This document shows, piece by piece, positions 37,817 to 46,915 of a DNA stretch of 64,000 bases. The stretch spans positions 127,517 through 191,516 of the forward strand of contig CACCAS010000002.1 in NCBI GenBank assembly GCA_902544065.1, written 5' to 3'. How positions within the stretch are numbered: position 1 is the stretch's first letter; the number at the start of each line of letters is the position of its first letter. The translations under genes and the position numbers were made by a program. Source of the stretch: an uncultured Pelagibacteraceae bacterium. Lineage in GTDB: Bacteria > Pseudomonadota > Alphaproteobacteria > Pelagibacterales > AG-422-B15. The notes under the pieces were generated by a model. That model searched no databases. It worked only from the letters and a program-made list of their open reading frames with translations, and was not told the origin of the DNA.

Positions 37817-39031
37817 ATGAAAAAAATAATATTCAGTTTCTTAGGGGTAATCTTAGCCTTAGGAATATTTTATGGTTGTGACAGACAGTCAGAACAGGCT
37901 TCAACAGACGAAATAAAAATAGGAGTAATTCTCGGTTTTACAGGACCTATTGAATCCTTAACTCCGACTATGGCTAGTTCAGCAGAACTTGCAATGAAAG
38001 AAGTAAGTGACTCAGGACTTCTACTGGGTGGAGCAAGTGTCAGTTCAGTGCGCGCTGACTCTACTTGTGTAGACGCAGGTGCAGCTACTTCTGCAGCTGA
38101 AAGATTGGTTACTTCAGATAATGTTGCAGCAATAATGGGTGCGGATTGTTCAGGTGTGACTACGGCAATTGCAAATAATGTTGCAGTACCAAATGGGGTT
38201 ACGATAATTTCTCCGTCAGCAACTTCACCAGCTTTAACAGACATAGATGATAAGGGTTATTTCTTTAGAACAGCTCCTTCAGACGCAAGACAAGGACAAG
38301 TTTTAGCACAGGTTGTTATGGATAGAGGAATAAGTGAATTAGCGGTTACTTATACTAATAATGACTATGGAAAAGGTTTATCAGATAGTTTTGTAAATGC
38401 ATATAAAGCTATGGGAGGATCTGTAACAGCTGAGGTTCCTCATGAAGATGGAAAGGGAGATTACTCTGCTGAAGTTTCAACTCTTTCTGCATCAGGTGCA
38501 AAAGAGGTTGCTGTCTTAGGCTACGTCGACCAAGGTGGTAGAGGTATTATTCAAAGCTCAATGGAGACAGGTGCTTTCTCAAGATTTATCCTTGCAGATG
38601 GAATGATTGGAGACAGTCTCATAGAGAATGTTGATGGTGACCTCACAGGCACATTTGGTACATTGCCGGGTTCAGAGTCTGAAGGTGCAAATATGTTTAA
38701 AGCAATGGCATCTTTAAATGGAATCCCAGGAGATGGACCTTTCGAACCTGAGTCCTATGATGCAGCTGCATTAATCATGCTAGCAATACAGGCTGGAAAT
38801 TCTGCAGATAGATCATCAATTGCGCAGAATGTAATGGGAGTAGCCAACGCTCCAGGAACTGAAATTTTTCCTGGTGAATTAGGTAAAGCTCTTGAAATTC
38901 TTAAGGATGGCGGTGAAGTCAATTATCAAGGCGCAACAAATGTTGAGTTTTCTGATGTTGGAGAGGCCTCTGGATCTTATAAAGAGTTAGAAATAGGAAA
39001 TGGAGAATTCAATACCATTCAAGTTCGATAA
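37817..39031 (+). CDS. Branched-chain-amino-acid-type ABC substrate-binding lipoprotein (LivK-like)
   Basis: A 404-residue periplasmic binding protein of the type I (LivJ/K) fold. A lipoprotein-like signal ends FYGC at residue ~21. The mature part begins IKIGVILGFTGP, and AMKEVSDSG, the ANNVAVPNGVTIISPSATSP segment and TYTNNDYGKGLSDSF are typical. The ligand may be a branched-chain or other amino acid, or an amide; it cannot be read from sequence. The rest of the transporter lies just beyond, but on the opposite strand and convergent, sharing one bidirectional terminator. Confidence 0.88.
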   Translation: MKKIIFSFLGVILALGIFYGCDRQSEQASTDEIKIGVILGFTGPIESLTPTMASSAELAMKEVSDSGLLLGGASVSSVRADSTCVDAGAATSAAERLVTSDNVAAIMGADCSGVTTAIANNVAVPNGVTIISPSATSPALTDIDDKGYFFRTAPSDARQGQVLAQVVMDRGISELAVTYTNNDYGKGLSDSFVNAYKAMGGSVTAEVPHEDGKGDYSAEVSTLSASGAKEVAVLGYVDQGGRGIIQSSMETGAFSRFILADGMIGDSLIENVDGDLTGTFGTLPGSESEGANMFKAMASLNGIPGDGPFEPESYDAAALIMLAIQAGNSADRSSIAQNVMGVANAPGTEIFPGELGKALEILKDGGEVNYQGATNVEFSDVGEASGSYKELEIGNGEFNTIQVR

Positions 39032-39052
39032 TTTCTTACCATTTTAATTTAA

Positions 39053-39082
39053 TAGGGGCCTTCTTTGGCCCCTATTTTTTTT
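39053..39082. terminator. Bidirectional terminator between the binding-protein and livM genes
   Basis: TAGGGGCC (39053-39060), loop TTCTTT and GGCCCCTA (39067-39074) form a perfect 8-base stem followed by eight Ts. The right arm contains the livM stop codon, so the coding end is part of the hairpin. Confidence 0.85.
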
Positions 39083-40442
39083 GTATTCTTTCAGGAATGA
39101 CACCTCTTGGCATAAACCTAAGTGCGAGTAAAAGTAAAAGACCCATGATAAATAAACGAAGATGAGCTGCGCTTCCTAGTAGGTGCATTCTTATTGGATT
39201 GTCATATTCGAAGCCGCTTGCTAGAAGATTCATAAATCCAATTGATAAAGGTTCTGCCTCAATCCAAATAAACCAAACAAAAAATCCACCAAATATTGAT
39301 CCCAAATTATTCCCTGACCCCCCAACTATAACCATGAGCCAGATAATAAATGTAAATCTTAAAGGCCTATAAGATCCTGGAGTAAATTGACCGTCAAGTG
39401 TTGTAAGCATCGCTCCTGCAATTCCAATTATGGCTGAACCAATCATGAATATTTGTAAATGTTGTGCAAAAATATTTTTACCCATTGCGCTTGCAGCTTC
39501 TTCATTGTCTCGGATCGCTCTTAACATTCTTCCCCATGGAGAGTTAAGCGCAAGATGACTTAGATAAAAAATTAATAAGAGAACTGATAAGAATAGACCT
39601 GCATAACATAATTTTACAAATACTCCCGAACTAACAATAATTAAATCATTGAGCAGATCTTGCCTTGATGAAACAGTTTGTAAACTATCCAGAGTTCCAT
39701 AATTTATTCTTTCTACAAGATTGATGAACCATTCTGATTGTTGAAGCTCTATTTCATAAGGAACAGGTCGATCGAGTCCAGAAACATTCTTAACACCTCT
39801 TGATAGCCAATCTTCATGTTTAACAATTGCTATCACAATTTCAGATATACCTAATGTGGCTATTGCAAGATAGTCTGATCTAAGTCTTAAAGTTAGTCTT
39901 CCAATTACCCATGCAACTAATCCTGCTACAAATGCAGCAATGACCCATGAAAAAACAATTGGTAGACCTAATCCTCCTAAAAAACCTGTCCTAGCAGGAT
40001 TTATTGACTCAATAATATCAATAGATGGTCCATAGAAATTGTTTATTCCAAGAATGGCAACAATTATAATCAGAATAATTGATGTATTTCTAAATTGGGG
40101 GCTAGATATATTTCTGTAAGCGAACAAAATCAAAGTGATACTTACAATTAGAACAATTGCACTGATCAAAATACCTATGCCGGCTTTATCCCATGCTTCA
40201 TAAACTGGATCATAAGAAACTAGTACTGCGGTAAGTCCTCCTAAAGCAGTAAAACCCATTACTCCAGCATTAAAAAGTCCTCCATATCCCCACTGCAAAT
40301 TTACTCCAATAGCCATTATTGAAGAAATGAGACATAAATTGATTATACTCAGTGATACAGACCACGATTGAGTAAAGCCAACTAAAGCCAGCAGTATCCC
40401 CATAAAAGTAAATGCAAGAGGTGCTCTTAAATTATCTGTCAT
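39072..40442 (-). CDS. livM: LivM-like ABC permease
   Basis: A 456-residue inner-membrane permease of the HAAT (LivHM) class. LQWGYGGLFNAGVMGFTALGG near the start and GRLTLRLRSDYLAIATLGISE in the middle mark LivM. SPWGRMLRAIRDNEEAASAMGKN is the loop contacting the ATPase. It is longer than classical LivM because of extra hydrophobic and periplasmic segments around residues 90-150 and 210-270. It overlaps livH by 4 bases as the last gene of the livG-F-H-M operon. Confidence 0.92.
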   Translation of the reverse strand: MTDNLRAPLAFTFMGILLALVGFTQSWSVSLSIINLCLISSIMAIGVNLQWGYGGLFNAGVMGFTALGGLTAVLVSYDPVYEAWDKAGIGILISAIVLIVSITLILFAYRNISSPQFRNTSIILIIIVAILGINNFYGPSIDIIESINPARTGFLGGLGLPIVFSWVIAAFVAGLVAWVIGRLTLRLRSDYLAIATLGISEIVIAIVKHEDWLSRGVKNVSGLDRPVPYEIELQQSEWFINLVERINYGTLDSLQTVSSRQDLLNDLIIVSSGVFVKLCYAGLFLSVLLLIFYLSHLALNSPWGRMLRAIRDNEEAASAMGKNIFAQHLQIFMIGSAIIGIAGAMLTTLDGQFTPGSYRPLRFTFIIWLMVIVGGSGNNLGSIFGGFFVWFIWIEAEPLSIGFMNLLASGFEYDNPIRMHLLGSAAHLRLFIMGLLLLLALRFMPRGVIPERIQKK

Positions 40443-41458
40443 ATAATTTTACCTCTTACAATTCCTGTTGGACGAACAATCAATACAATCACTAAGATAA
40501 TGAATGATATTGCAAATTTGTAATCTGTGGAGAGTACCTGCATTAAACCTGACGGTTCTAAACTTTCTGGTAATAAGTAAATGAAGAACTTTTTATATGC
40601 ATAGGTTAATGTAATTTCAGAAAAAGCTATGACATATCCACCAATAACAGCACCAATAGGAGATCCTATACCACCAACAATTGCCGCAGCAAACATTGGT
40701 AGTAATAAATTAAAATATGTAAATGGCTTGAAGCTTTTATCGAGTCCATAAAGAACACCTGCAGTTGTAATAAGTGCTGATGCAATAACCCAAGTAATTA
40801 AAACTACTCTTTCAGGATTTATTCCAGATAATAATGCGAGGTCCTCGTTATTTGAATAGGCTCGCATTGATTTCCCCATTTTGGTTCGCTGAAGGAAATA
40901 AAATAAACTCACCATCGCGATGATAGCTACTATAAAGGTAATTAGCTGAGTGGATTTAATTGTAAGTCCTTCAGATAGTCCAAAGTAATCTTTGAAATCA
41001 AGAGCATGGATAATGAATTTTTCTCCATCAAAAAATTTTCTATCATTCGGACCAATTACAAATCTTACAATCGCCTGTAAAATAAACATAACTCCCACTG
41101 ATACTATCATTAGAACAATTGGTGGACTTTTTTTCTTTCTATAGAAGCTATAAACAGATCTATCTATTAAGAGACAAAAGAGTGCGGTTATTATAATTGC
41201 AAATGGTAGCGCTATTAGTGCAGTTGGTAAGAAGCCACCTGTTATTCCTAAACTCTGTAAATACCACGTGAATAATATTGTTGTCATTGTTCCAAACGAC
41301 ATCCAGTCAGCTTGAGCAAAATTGGAAAATCTTAATACGCCATATATTATTGTTAAGCTGAGAGTAGCTAAGGCAAGTTGGCTACCATAAGATAGAGCGG
41401 GGATAAGGACAAAATTTGATATAAGGACCAATGCATTTATTAATTCAAAATTATCCAT
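40439..41458 (-). CDS. livH: LivH-like ABC permease
   Basis: A 339-residue permease partner of LivM. IIYGVLRFSNFAQADWMSFG is the LivH N-terminal motif (usual form YGvlrliNFAHGd), and RTKMGKSMRAYSNNEDLALLSGINPERV is the coupling loop, here split for brevity by its core MRAYSNNEDLALLSG. FAAAIVGGIGSPIGAVIGGY is conserved in the family. Eight or nine helices are apparent. Its start lies one base after the livF stop region and its stop overlaps the livM start. Confidence 0.92.
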   Translation of the reverse strand: MDNFELINALVLISNFVLIPALSYGSQLALATLSLTIIYGVLRFSNFAQADWMSFGTMTTILFTWYLQSLGITGGFLPTALIALPFAIIITALFCLLIDRSVYSFYRKKKSPPIVLMIVSVGVMFILQAIVRFVIGPNDRKFFDGEKFIIHALDFKDYFGLSEGLTIKSTQLITFIVAIIAMVSLFYFLQRTKMGKSMRAYSNNEDLALLSGINPERVVLITWVIASALITTAGVLYGLDKSFKPFTYFNLLLPMFAAAIVGGIGSPIGAVIGGYVIAFSEITLTYAYKKFFIYLLPESLEPSGLMQVLSTDYKFAISFIILVIVLIVRPTGIVRGKII

Positions 41459-41459
41459 A

Positions 41460-42167
41460 TCAACCTCCTAAAAAACTCTTTCTTACTTCAGGATCAGTTA
41501 ATAATTCATTCCCTTTACCATAAAATCTATTTTCGCCATTTACCAGAACATGACCAAAATCTGCTATTTTTAGTGCTTGCTTAGCATTTTGCTCAACAAT
41601 GACTACCGCGACACCCGTTTCTTTTATTTGGATAATACGATCAAAAATTTCATCCATTACAATTGGAGACACGCCTGCTGTCGGCTCATCTAGCATCAAT
41701 ACTTTAGGTTGAGTCATTAATGCCCGACTAACAGCAACTTGTTGCCTTTGACCACCAGAAAGTTCTCCTGCAAGTTGACTACGTTTTTCTTTCATTGCTG
41801 GAAATAATTCGTATATCTCATCAATTGTCTTTTGTATGTTTCCATCTCTTAAAAATCCGCCCATCTCTAAATTTTCTTCTACAGTCAGTTCACTAAAGAT
41901 ATTCATCGATTGGGGAACAAAAGCAATTCCTGCTGCAACTCTTTTTTGAGGTGAGAGATTTGAAATATCGTTTCCATCAAGGATTATATCCCCTCTCTTG
42001 AGATCTATCATGCCTAACATTGCTTTCATGGCAGTAGATTTGCCAGCACCATTTGGTCCCACAATAACGACTATTTCTTTTTCGTTGACTTCTATATTAC
42101 AACTGTGGAGTATGTCCTCACCTCCATATCCACCGGTCATGTTAGTGCAACTTAAAAATTTGCTCAC
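41460..42167 (-). CDS. livF: LivF-like ABC ATPase
   Basis: A 235-residue ATPase. GGYGGEDILHSCNIEVNEKE is the LivF opening. Walker A is GPNGAGKST, signature LSGGQRQQVAVSRALM, Walker B VLMLDEPTAGVSP, and the switch His is replaced in the usual LivF manner by VVIVEQNAKQAL (Glu-Gln-Asn). It pairs with LivG to energise the LivHM permease. It overlaps livG by 4 bases. Confidence 0.94.
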   Translation of the reverse strand: MSKFLSCTNMTGGYGGEDILHSCNIEVNEKEIVVIVGPNGAGKSTAMKAMLGMIDLKRGDIILDGNDISNLSPQKRVAAGIAFVPQSMNIFSELTVEENLEMGGFLRDGNIQKTIDEIYELFPAMKEKRSQLAGELSGGQRQQVAVSRALMTQPKVLMLDEPTAGVSPIVMDEIFDRIIQIKETGVAVVIVEQNAKQALKIADFGHVLVNGENRFYGKGNELLTDPEVRKSFLGG

Positions 42168-42928
42168 TCTATTCGTCCTCGACCAAGATAGGCTTCTATA
42201 ACTTTTTCATTTTTTTTGATATCATCTATTCCTCCTTCAACGAGAACAGATCCTTCCGTCATAACGATCACTTTATCACAAAGTTTAGACAAAAAGTTCA
42301 TGTCATGTTCAATCATAAAAAAAGTATAATTTTTTTCACGATTTAATTTTTTTATTATATCTATTATATCATTTAAGAGAGTTCTATTTACACCCGCACC
42401 AACTTCATCGAGTAGTACAATTTTAGCATCGACCATCATTGTTCGACCTAATTCTAATAATTTTTTTTGTCCGCCTGATAAATTACCTGCCAGTTCATAA
42501 GCTAAATGATCAAGTTTTAGAAAGTTTATTACCTCAAGAGCTTTTTCTTTTATTTCTTTTTCTTCATTTTCAATTTTTTTTCTCTGAAACCATGTATTTA
42601 AAATTTTTTCACCTGTCTGCATTGCAGGAACCACCATCAAATTTTCAAGTACAGTCATATTTGAAAATTCATGCGCCAATTGAAAGGTTCTTAATACACC
42701 TCTTTCAAATAGTTCGTGAGAAGGAAGGGATGTAATATCATGTTCTTCCAACATGACTTTACCCAGGGTTGGTTTGATATTGCCAGCTATGATGTTGAAT
42801 AATGTTGTTTTTCCTGCGCCATTAGGTCCTATGAGACCAGTAATTTTTCCAGTCTCAATCTGCATAGTGGCTTTGTTAACAGCTTTGATACCCCCAAAAT
42901 TTACTGAAACATCTTTTATATTTAACAT
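42164..42928 (-). CDS. livG: LivG-like ABC ATPase
   Basis: A 254-residue ATPase. NFGGIKAVNKATMQIETGK, Walker A GPNGAGKTT, FERGVLRTFQLAHEFSNMTV, signature LSGGQKKLLELGRTMM, an IVLLDEVGAGVN Walker B, and MIEHDMNFL identify LivG. Walker B has Val-Gly-Ala where most relatives have Pro-Ala-Ala after Glu. ATG 42928 (MLNIKDV) is preferred to the in-frame codon at 42967, which would overlap the EamA gene upstream. Confidence 0.92.
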   Translation of the reverse strand: MLNIKDVSVNFGGIKAVNKATMQIETGKITGLIGPNGAGKTTLFNIIAGNIKPTLGKVMLEEHDITSLPSHELFERGVLRTFQLAHEFSNMTVLENLMVVPAMQTGEKILNTWFQRKKIENEEKEIKEKALEVINFLKLDHLAYELAGNLSGGQKKLLELGRTMMVDAKIVLLDEVGAGVNRTLLNDIIDIIKKLNREKNYTFFMIEHDMNFLSKLCDKVIVMTEGSVLVEGGIDDIKKNEKVIEAYLGRGRIE

Positions 42929-42932
42929 CTTT

Positions 42933-43832
42933 TTATCTGTTAGAAATATGATTGAGATACAAAGCAAATAATATCATAGAGAGGGAAACTAGTACATTTA
43001 CTCTTATGATTTCTCCCAGAAATATAACTCCAGAAAAATAAGCTATTAAAGGTACTAAAAAATTAATTAGTGACAAAAAGACGGGTCCTCTTGTTTCAAT
43101 GACTTTAAAAAAAAGTAAACTGGCTATCGCTGTAGCAAATATACCTTGTATTAATAGTGATACGACTGTTGGTGAACTATAACTTTCTAGCCAGAAAGGC
43201 TGATAGAAAATTGAAAAGGGCAACATCAATAATGTTGCCGCTATTGTCACCCCAGTTGCAAGTGAAATAAAATTTATTTTTGGAACGAGTTTAGATATAA
43301 CAGCATTTAATGCATAAGAACATGCACCAATTAATGCTGCAATTTGACTATAAAATTCAATTTTATTATCACCTCCAAGCTGATTCAAATTTTCAAAACC
43401 AAAAAGTATAAGTAGGCCAAGAAAAGCTGTAATAAAACTAATCAATTTAAGAAAATTAATTTTTTCATCTCTCAAAATAATTGCCGATAGCGCTAAGGTT
43501 ATTAGTGGCATAGGAGACATGAGAACACCTGCTATTCCTGCATCAATATTAATTTCCGCCGTTGAAATTAAAAAAAATGGTATTGCATTACCTAATGCTC
43601 CAATAACAAAATAAAAAAAAAGATAATTAATTCTTAATTGAAGCCTATTTCCTGTAAATCTCATATAGAAATAAAGTATTATTGATGCCAAAATTAATCT
43701 TAGGAAAACATTATTAACGGGGCTTATTTCTAAGACTGCAATTTTAATAAACAGGAAGTTTACTCCCCAGATAAATGCTAATAAAAAAATGAATATATAG
43801 CTGATGACAATAGTTTGATTTAGTTGTTTCAT
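42933..43832 (-). CDS. EamA/DMT-family transporter
   Basis: A 299-residue protein with ten hydrophobic helices in two EamA repeats (FLLAFIWGVNFLFIKIAV and LRLILASIILYF in the first, LINFLVPLIAYFSGVIFLGE in the second), resembling RhaT/YdcZ-type metabolite exporters. It ends only 4 bases before the livG start and so probably heads the livGFHM operon, which may link export and import of amino-acid-like compounds. Confidence 0.85.
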   Translation of the reverse strand: MKQLNQTIVISYIFIFLLAFIWGVNFLFIKIAVLEISPVNNVFLRLILASIILYFYMRFTGNRLQLRINYLFFYFVIGALGNAIPFFLISTAEINIDAGIAGVLMSPMPLITLALSAIILRDEKINFLKLISFITAFLGLLILFGFENLNQLGGDNKIEFYSQIAALIGACSYALNAVISKLVPKINFISLATGVTIAATLLMLPFSIFYQPFWLESYSSPTVVSLLIQGIFATAIASLLFFKVIETRGPVFLSLINFLVPLIAYFSGVIFLGEIIRVNVLVSLSMILFALYLNHISNR

Positions 43833-43885
43833 TTGATGTTCGAGAAAGGTATTATTTAAAACTTTTAAAGTAAATGAGTAAATAA

Positions 43886-44488
43886 ATGAGAGTATTCATA
43901 CTAATACTAATTAGTTTTTTTATATTATTCAGCTGTGCAAGTAAGCCTCCTGCAAAACAAGAGAATATTTGCTCTATCTTTGAACAAAAATCCTCATGGT
44001 ATCGATTGGCAAATAAATCATATGAAAAATGGGGTGCACCTATTCATGTTCAAATGTCAATTTTAAGACAAGAATCTGCATTTCAAAATAGAGTTAAGCC
44101 GGAGAGAACCAAGATTTTAGGTGTTATACCTTGGAAAAGAAAGTCTAGTGCATTTGGTTACACTCAAGCAATTGATGCAACCTGGGATTGGTATAGAACA
44201 GAAAATAAGAAACCTTTAGCATCACGAGTTAATTTTGCAGATGCCATAGACTTTACTGGTTGGTATATAAATAAGTCTAATAAAATTAATGGGATAAGCA
44301 AAAGTGATGCCTATAGCCAATATTTGGCATACCATGAAGGACACGGTGGGTACAAAAAAAAATCCTATAAAAATCAAAACTGGTTGATTGATGTTGCCAA
44401 TAAAGTCAAACTTCGATCTGACAAGTATAGAAGTCAGCTCAACGAGTGCGAACACAAATTTAAGAAAAAGTTTCTTGGAATTTTTTAA
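43886..44488 (+). CDS. Lytic transglycosylase-like lipoprotein
   Basis: A 200-residue exported protein. A lipoprotein signal ends LFSC at residue ~17. The lysozyme-like SLT fold is indicated by LRQESAFQNRVKPE (catalytic Glu), SSAFGYTQAIDATWDWY and YLAYHEGHGGY. It probably cleaves peptidoglycan from the outer membrane or envelope. The stop overlaps the pdxA start by one base (TAATG). Confidence 0.85.
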   Translation: MRVFILILISFFILFSCASKPPAKQENICSIFEQKSSWYRLANKSYEKWGAPIHVQMSILRQESAFQNRVKPERTKILGVIPWKRKSSAFGYTQAIDATWDWYRTENKKPLASRVNFADAIDFTGWYINKSNKINGISKSDAYSQYLAYHEGHGGYKKKSYKNQNWLIDVANKVKLRSDKYRSQLNECEHKFKKKFLGIF

Positions 44489-45486
44489 TGAGTAAAAATA
44501 AAAATTTAATTGCGGTCACTATGGGGGACCCGTCAGGTATTAGTACAGAAATAACTATCAAAGCTTGGATAAAAAAAAATAAAAACCTAAGATTTTTTTT
44601 AATTCATGACCCAGCGTATGTAAGTAAAATTATAAGAAAAATGAAAGCAGGTTTAAAAGTTCAAATAATTGATAATCCTGCAGAGGCTTTAAGTATAAAT
44701 AAAAAATATTTACCGATTATTCCCATTAAGATTGATGCAAAGACCCAGCTCGGTAAAAGAAATTACAGTAATGCTGGTACAATATTACAGTCAATTGATA
44801 TGGCCATAGATTTTGCAAAACAAAAAGTAATCTCTGGAATTGTTACAAACCCAATCAATAAAGAAGTAATTGCCAGAAAACTTAGGAGATTTAAAGGGCA
44901 TACAGAATACCTTGCAAAAAAAGATAAAAAATCAAATGAAATGATGTTTTTGCTAAATAAGCAAATGAAAGTTACTCCAATTACAACACATGTTGCGTTA
45001 AAAGATGTTGCAAAAAAAATAAATAAAAAAAATATTACTAAATCGATCCTCAATGTTAACCAAACATTAAAAAAAGACTTTGGAGTTCGTCAACCCAAAA
45101 TTGCCGTTAGCGGTCTTAACCCTCATTCGGGTGATGGGGGTATTTTAGGAAAAGAAGAGATCATAAAAATAATTCCTGCAATAAATGCATGTAAGAAAAA
45201 AGGTATAAATGTTTCTGGGCCTTATCCCGCGGACTCATTGTTTAGAGATTCAAATATTAAGAAATTTGATTCATTCATCTGCATGTATCATGATCAGGCT
45301 TTAATTCCGATAAAGGTTATTGATTTTCATAACACCATTAATTATACAGCTGGACTGTCCTTTGTAAGAACCAGTCCTGACCATGGAACTGGATTGGATA
45401 TAGCAAAAAAGTTTGTCGCTTCATGTGATAGTTTATTGGCAGCCATTGGAATGGCAACAGCAATAGCCAAAAATAGAGGGTTATGA
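44488..45486 (+). CDS. pdxA: 4-hydroxythreonine-4-phosphate dehydrogenase
   Basis: Step of DXP-dependent pyridoxal phosphate synthesis, oxidising 4-phosphohydroxy-L-threonine. The 332-residue length is normal. Visible are the opening VTMGDPSGISTEITIKAW, the metal-binding His residues in FKGHTEYLA, SGLNPHSGDGG and MYHDQALIPIKVI, and RTSPDHGTGLDIA at the active-site loop. It is co-transcribed with the transglycosylase upstream and the LysE gene downstream (ATGA overlap). It is not next to surA or ksgA, its common neighbours in other Proteobacteria. PLP made here would serve the aminotransferases nearby. Confidence 0.93.
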   Translation: MSKNKNLIAVTMGDPSGISTEITIKAWIKKNKNLRFFLIHDPAYVSKIIRKMKAGLKVQIIDNPAEALSINKKYLPIIPIKIDAKTQLGKRNYSNAGTILQSIDMAIDFAKQKVISGIVTNPINKEVIARKLRRFKGHTEYLAKKDKKSNEMMFLLNKQMKVTPITTHVALKDVAKKINKKNITKSILNVNQTLKKDFGVRQPKIAVSGLNPHSGDGGILGKEEIIKIIPAINACKKKGINVSGPYPADSLFRDSNIKKFDSFICMYHDQALIPIKVIDFHNTINYTAGLSFVRTSPDHGTGLDIAKKFVASCDSLLAAIGMATAIAKNRGL

Positions 45487-46109
45487 CTCTCTCACTTTAC
45501 CCAGCCTTTTTTATATTTGCATTAATAATGGTTACTACACCCGGACCTGCCAATCTATTATTGATGAGTTCTGGTGCTCAACATGGACTGCTCAAATCAT
45601 TACCATTTGTTGCCGGTGTTACTGTTGGAAAACTTTTTTTAACAATTGGACTTGGTATAGGTTTTTTAACCTTATTAAATTCAAACCCATTTGTAATAAA
45701 TGTAATAAAAATAGTTGGGACGGGTTACATTTGCTGGCTATCTTATAAAATAATGTTTCTAAATTTAAAGCCAAATTCTAACATAGACTCAGAAAGTAAA
45801 GTACCCAGTTTTTTTAATGGCATCTTAGTGCACCCTCTTAATCCCAAAGGTTGGGCCATGGTGATCGCTGCCTATACTCAATTCACCTCTTTTGGAAGTA
45901 CAAGCTCAACTTCAAACTGGACACTTGAAGTTTTAATTATAGCCTCAACATTTTTTTTAATACAATCAGTTTCTCACTCAATATGGTGCTGGGCGGGAAG
46001 TCTAATTTTTAATTTTCTAAGTCAAAAAAATTTTTTGCGTCAATCTATAGTTTTTATTTTAGCAATACTCACAGTCGGCACTGTTATTTATAGCAATTTT
46101 TTCATTTAA
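45483..46109 (+). CDS. LysE/RhtB-family amino acid exporter
   Basis: A 208-residue protein with six hydrophobic helices. The N-terminal MVTTPGPANLLLMSSGAQHG and internal GTGYICWLSYKIM plus HPLNPKGWAMVIAAY are diagnostic of the LysE family, which exports lysine, homoserine, threonine or related compounds. It overlaps pdxA by 4 bases and the convergent puuD-like gene by 8. Confidence 0.88.
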   Translation: MTLSLYPAFFIFALIMVTTPGPANLLLMSSGAQHGLLKSLPFVAGVTVGKLFLTIGLGIGFLTLLNSNPFVINVIKIVGTGYICWLSYKIMFLNLKPNSNIDSESKVPSFFNGILVHPLNPKGWAMVIAAYTQFTSFGSTSSTSNWTLEVLIIASTFFLIQSVSHSIWCWAGSLIFNFLSQKNFLRQSIVFILAILTVGTVIYSNFFI

Positions 46110-46866
46110 TTTTCTTTAAACTATTTTTTTCAACAGATTCACTAAAGCTTGCAAATAACTTTTTTGAAAAATCGTCAGTGGTCGCAGTATATTCAGGATG
46201 CCATTGTACACCAAAAAAATATCCACTATAGCCAGACAAACTTATTGCCTCTACTGTTTCGTCCTTAGCAACTCCTTCGGGAACTAATTCATTTGCTAAT
46301 TCATCAATTCCTTGCGTATGTAGTGAATTCACCTCGATTGTTGGAGTGCCCGCCAATTTTTCAAATTTTCCATTTTCTTTTAAATAGACTTCATGTTGTT
46401 TAGAAAATTGTATATCAGGATCATCAGATTCTGGGCATCGATGATCCATTCTTCCTGGTACATCATGAATATCTGCAAATAGTGATCCTCCCAAAGCAAC
46501 ATTAACTTCTTGAAAACCCCTACATATTGCAAGCATAGGGATCTCATTTTGAAATATAAAATCAATCATTGGCAGCACTGTCTTATCTCTTTCAATATCT
46601 AATGGTTCAACAATTTTATCTTTATTATAAAACTCTGGATAAACATTTGAGAGGCTACCAGTTAATAAAACTCCATCAAATTTACGAAGTGTGTCTCTAT
46701 AATCTACACTTGATCCAAATGCAGGAAGTATTACTGGTATACAACTAGTAGCTTCAGAAACAGCTTTAATATAATTGGTTCCAGATGCGTGGTAAGTTCG
46801 GTGCAACTCCTCTTTCTTAATAACATCTGCAAAAACTGCAATAAGTGGCTTATTTTGGGTATCCAT
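46102..46866 (-). CDS. Gamma-glutamyl-GABA hydrolase-like class I amidotransferase (PuuD-like)
   Basis: A 254-residue peptidase C26 protein. The nucleophile Cys115 lies in AICRGFQEVNVALGG. GVLLTGSLSNVYP and the His/Glu of FGVQWHPEY complete the triad. In E. coli PuuD hydrolyses gamma-glutamyl-GABA in putrescine breakdown; relatives include folate and other gamma-glutamyl hydrolases. Nearby aminotransferases and a PuuB-like oxidase are consistent with amine catabolism. It is divergent from the acyl-CoA dehydrogenase gene across 49 bases. Confidence 0.8.
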   Translation of the reverse strand: MDTQNKPLIAVFADVIKKEELHRTYHASGTNYIKAVSEATSCIPVILPAFGSSVDYRDTLRKFDGVLLTGSLSNVYPEFYNKDKIVEPLDIERDKTVLPMIDFIFQNEIPMLAICRGFQEVNVALGGSLFADIHDVPGRMDHRCPESDDPDIQFSKQHEVYLKENGKFEKLAGTPTIEVNSLHTQGIDELANELVPEGVAKDETVEAISLSGYSGYFFGVQWHPEYTATTDDFSKKLFASFSESVEKNSLKKIK

Positions 46867-46915
46867 AAAAGAAATTAGTTTACTAGTATTACCATAATAT
46901 CATATAACAATTTTA

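Noticed and set aside
44488..45486. Considered a PdxA2-type catabolic paralogue
   Set aside because: The opening and active-site motifs are those of the normal alphaproteobacterial PdxA, and no partner catabolic genes are beside it.
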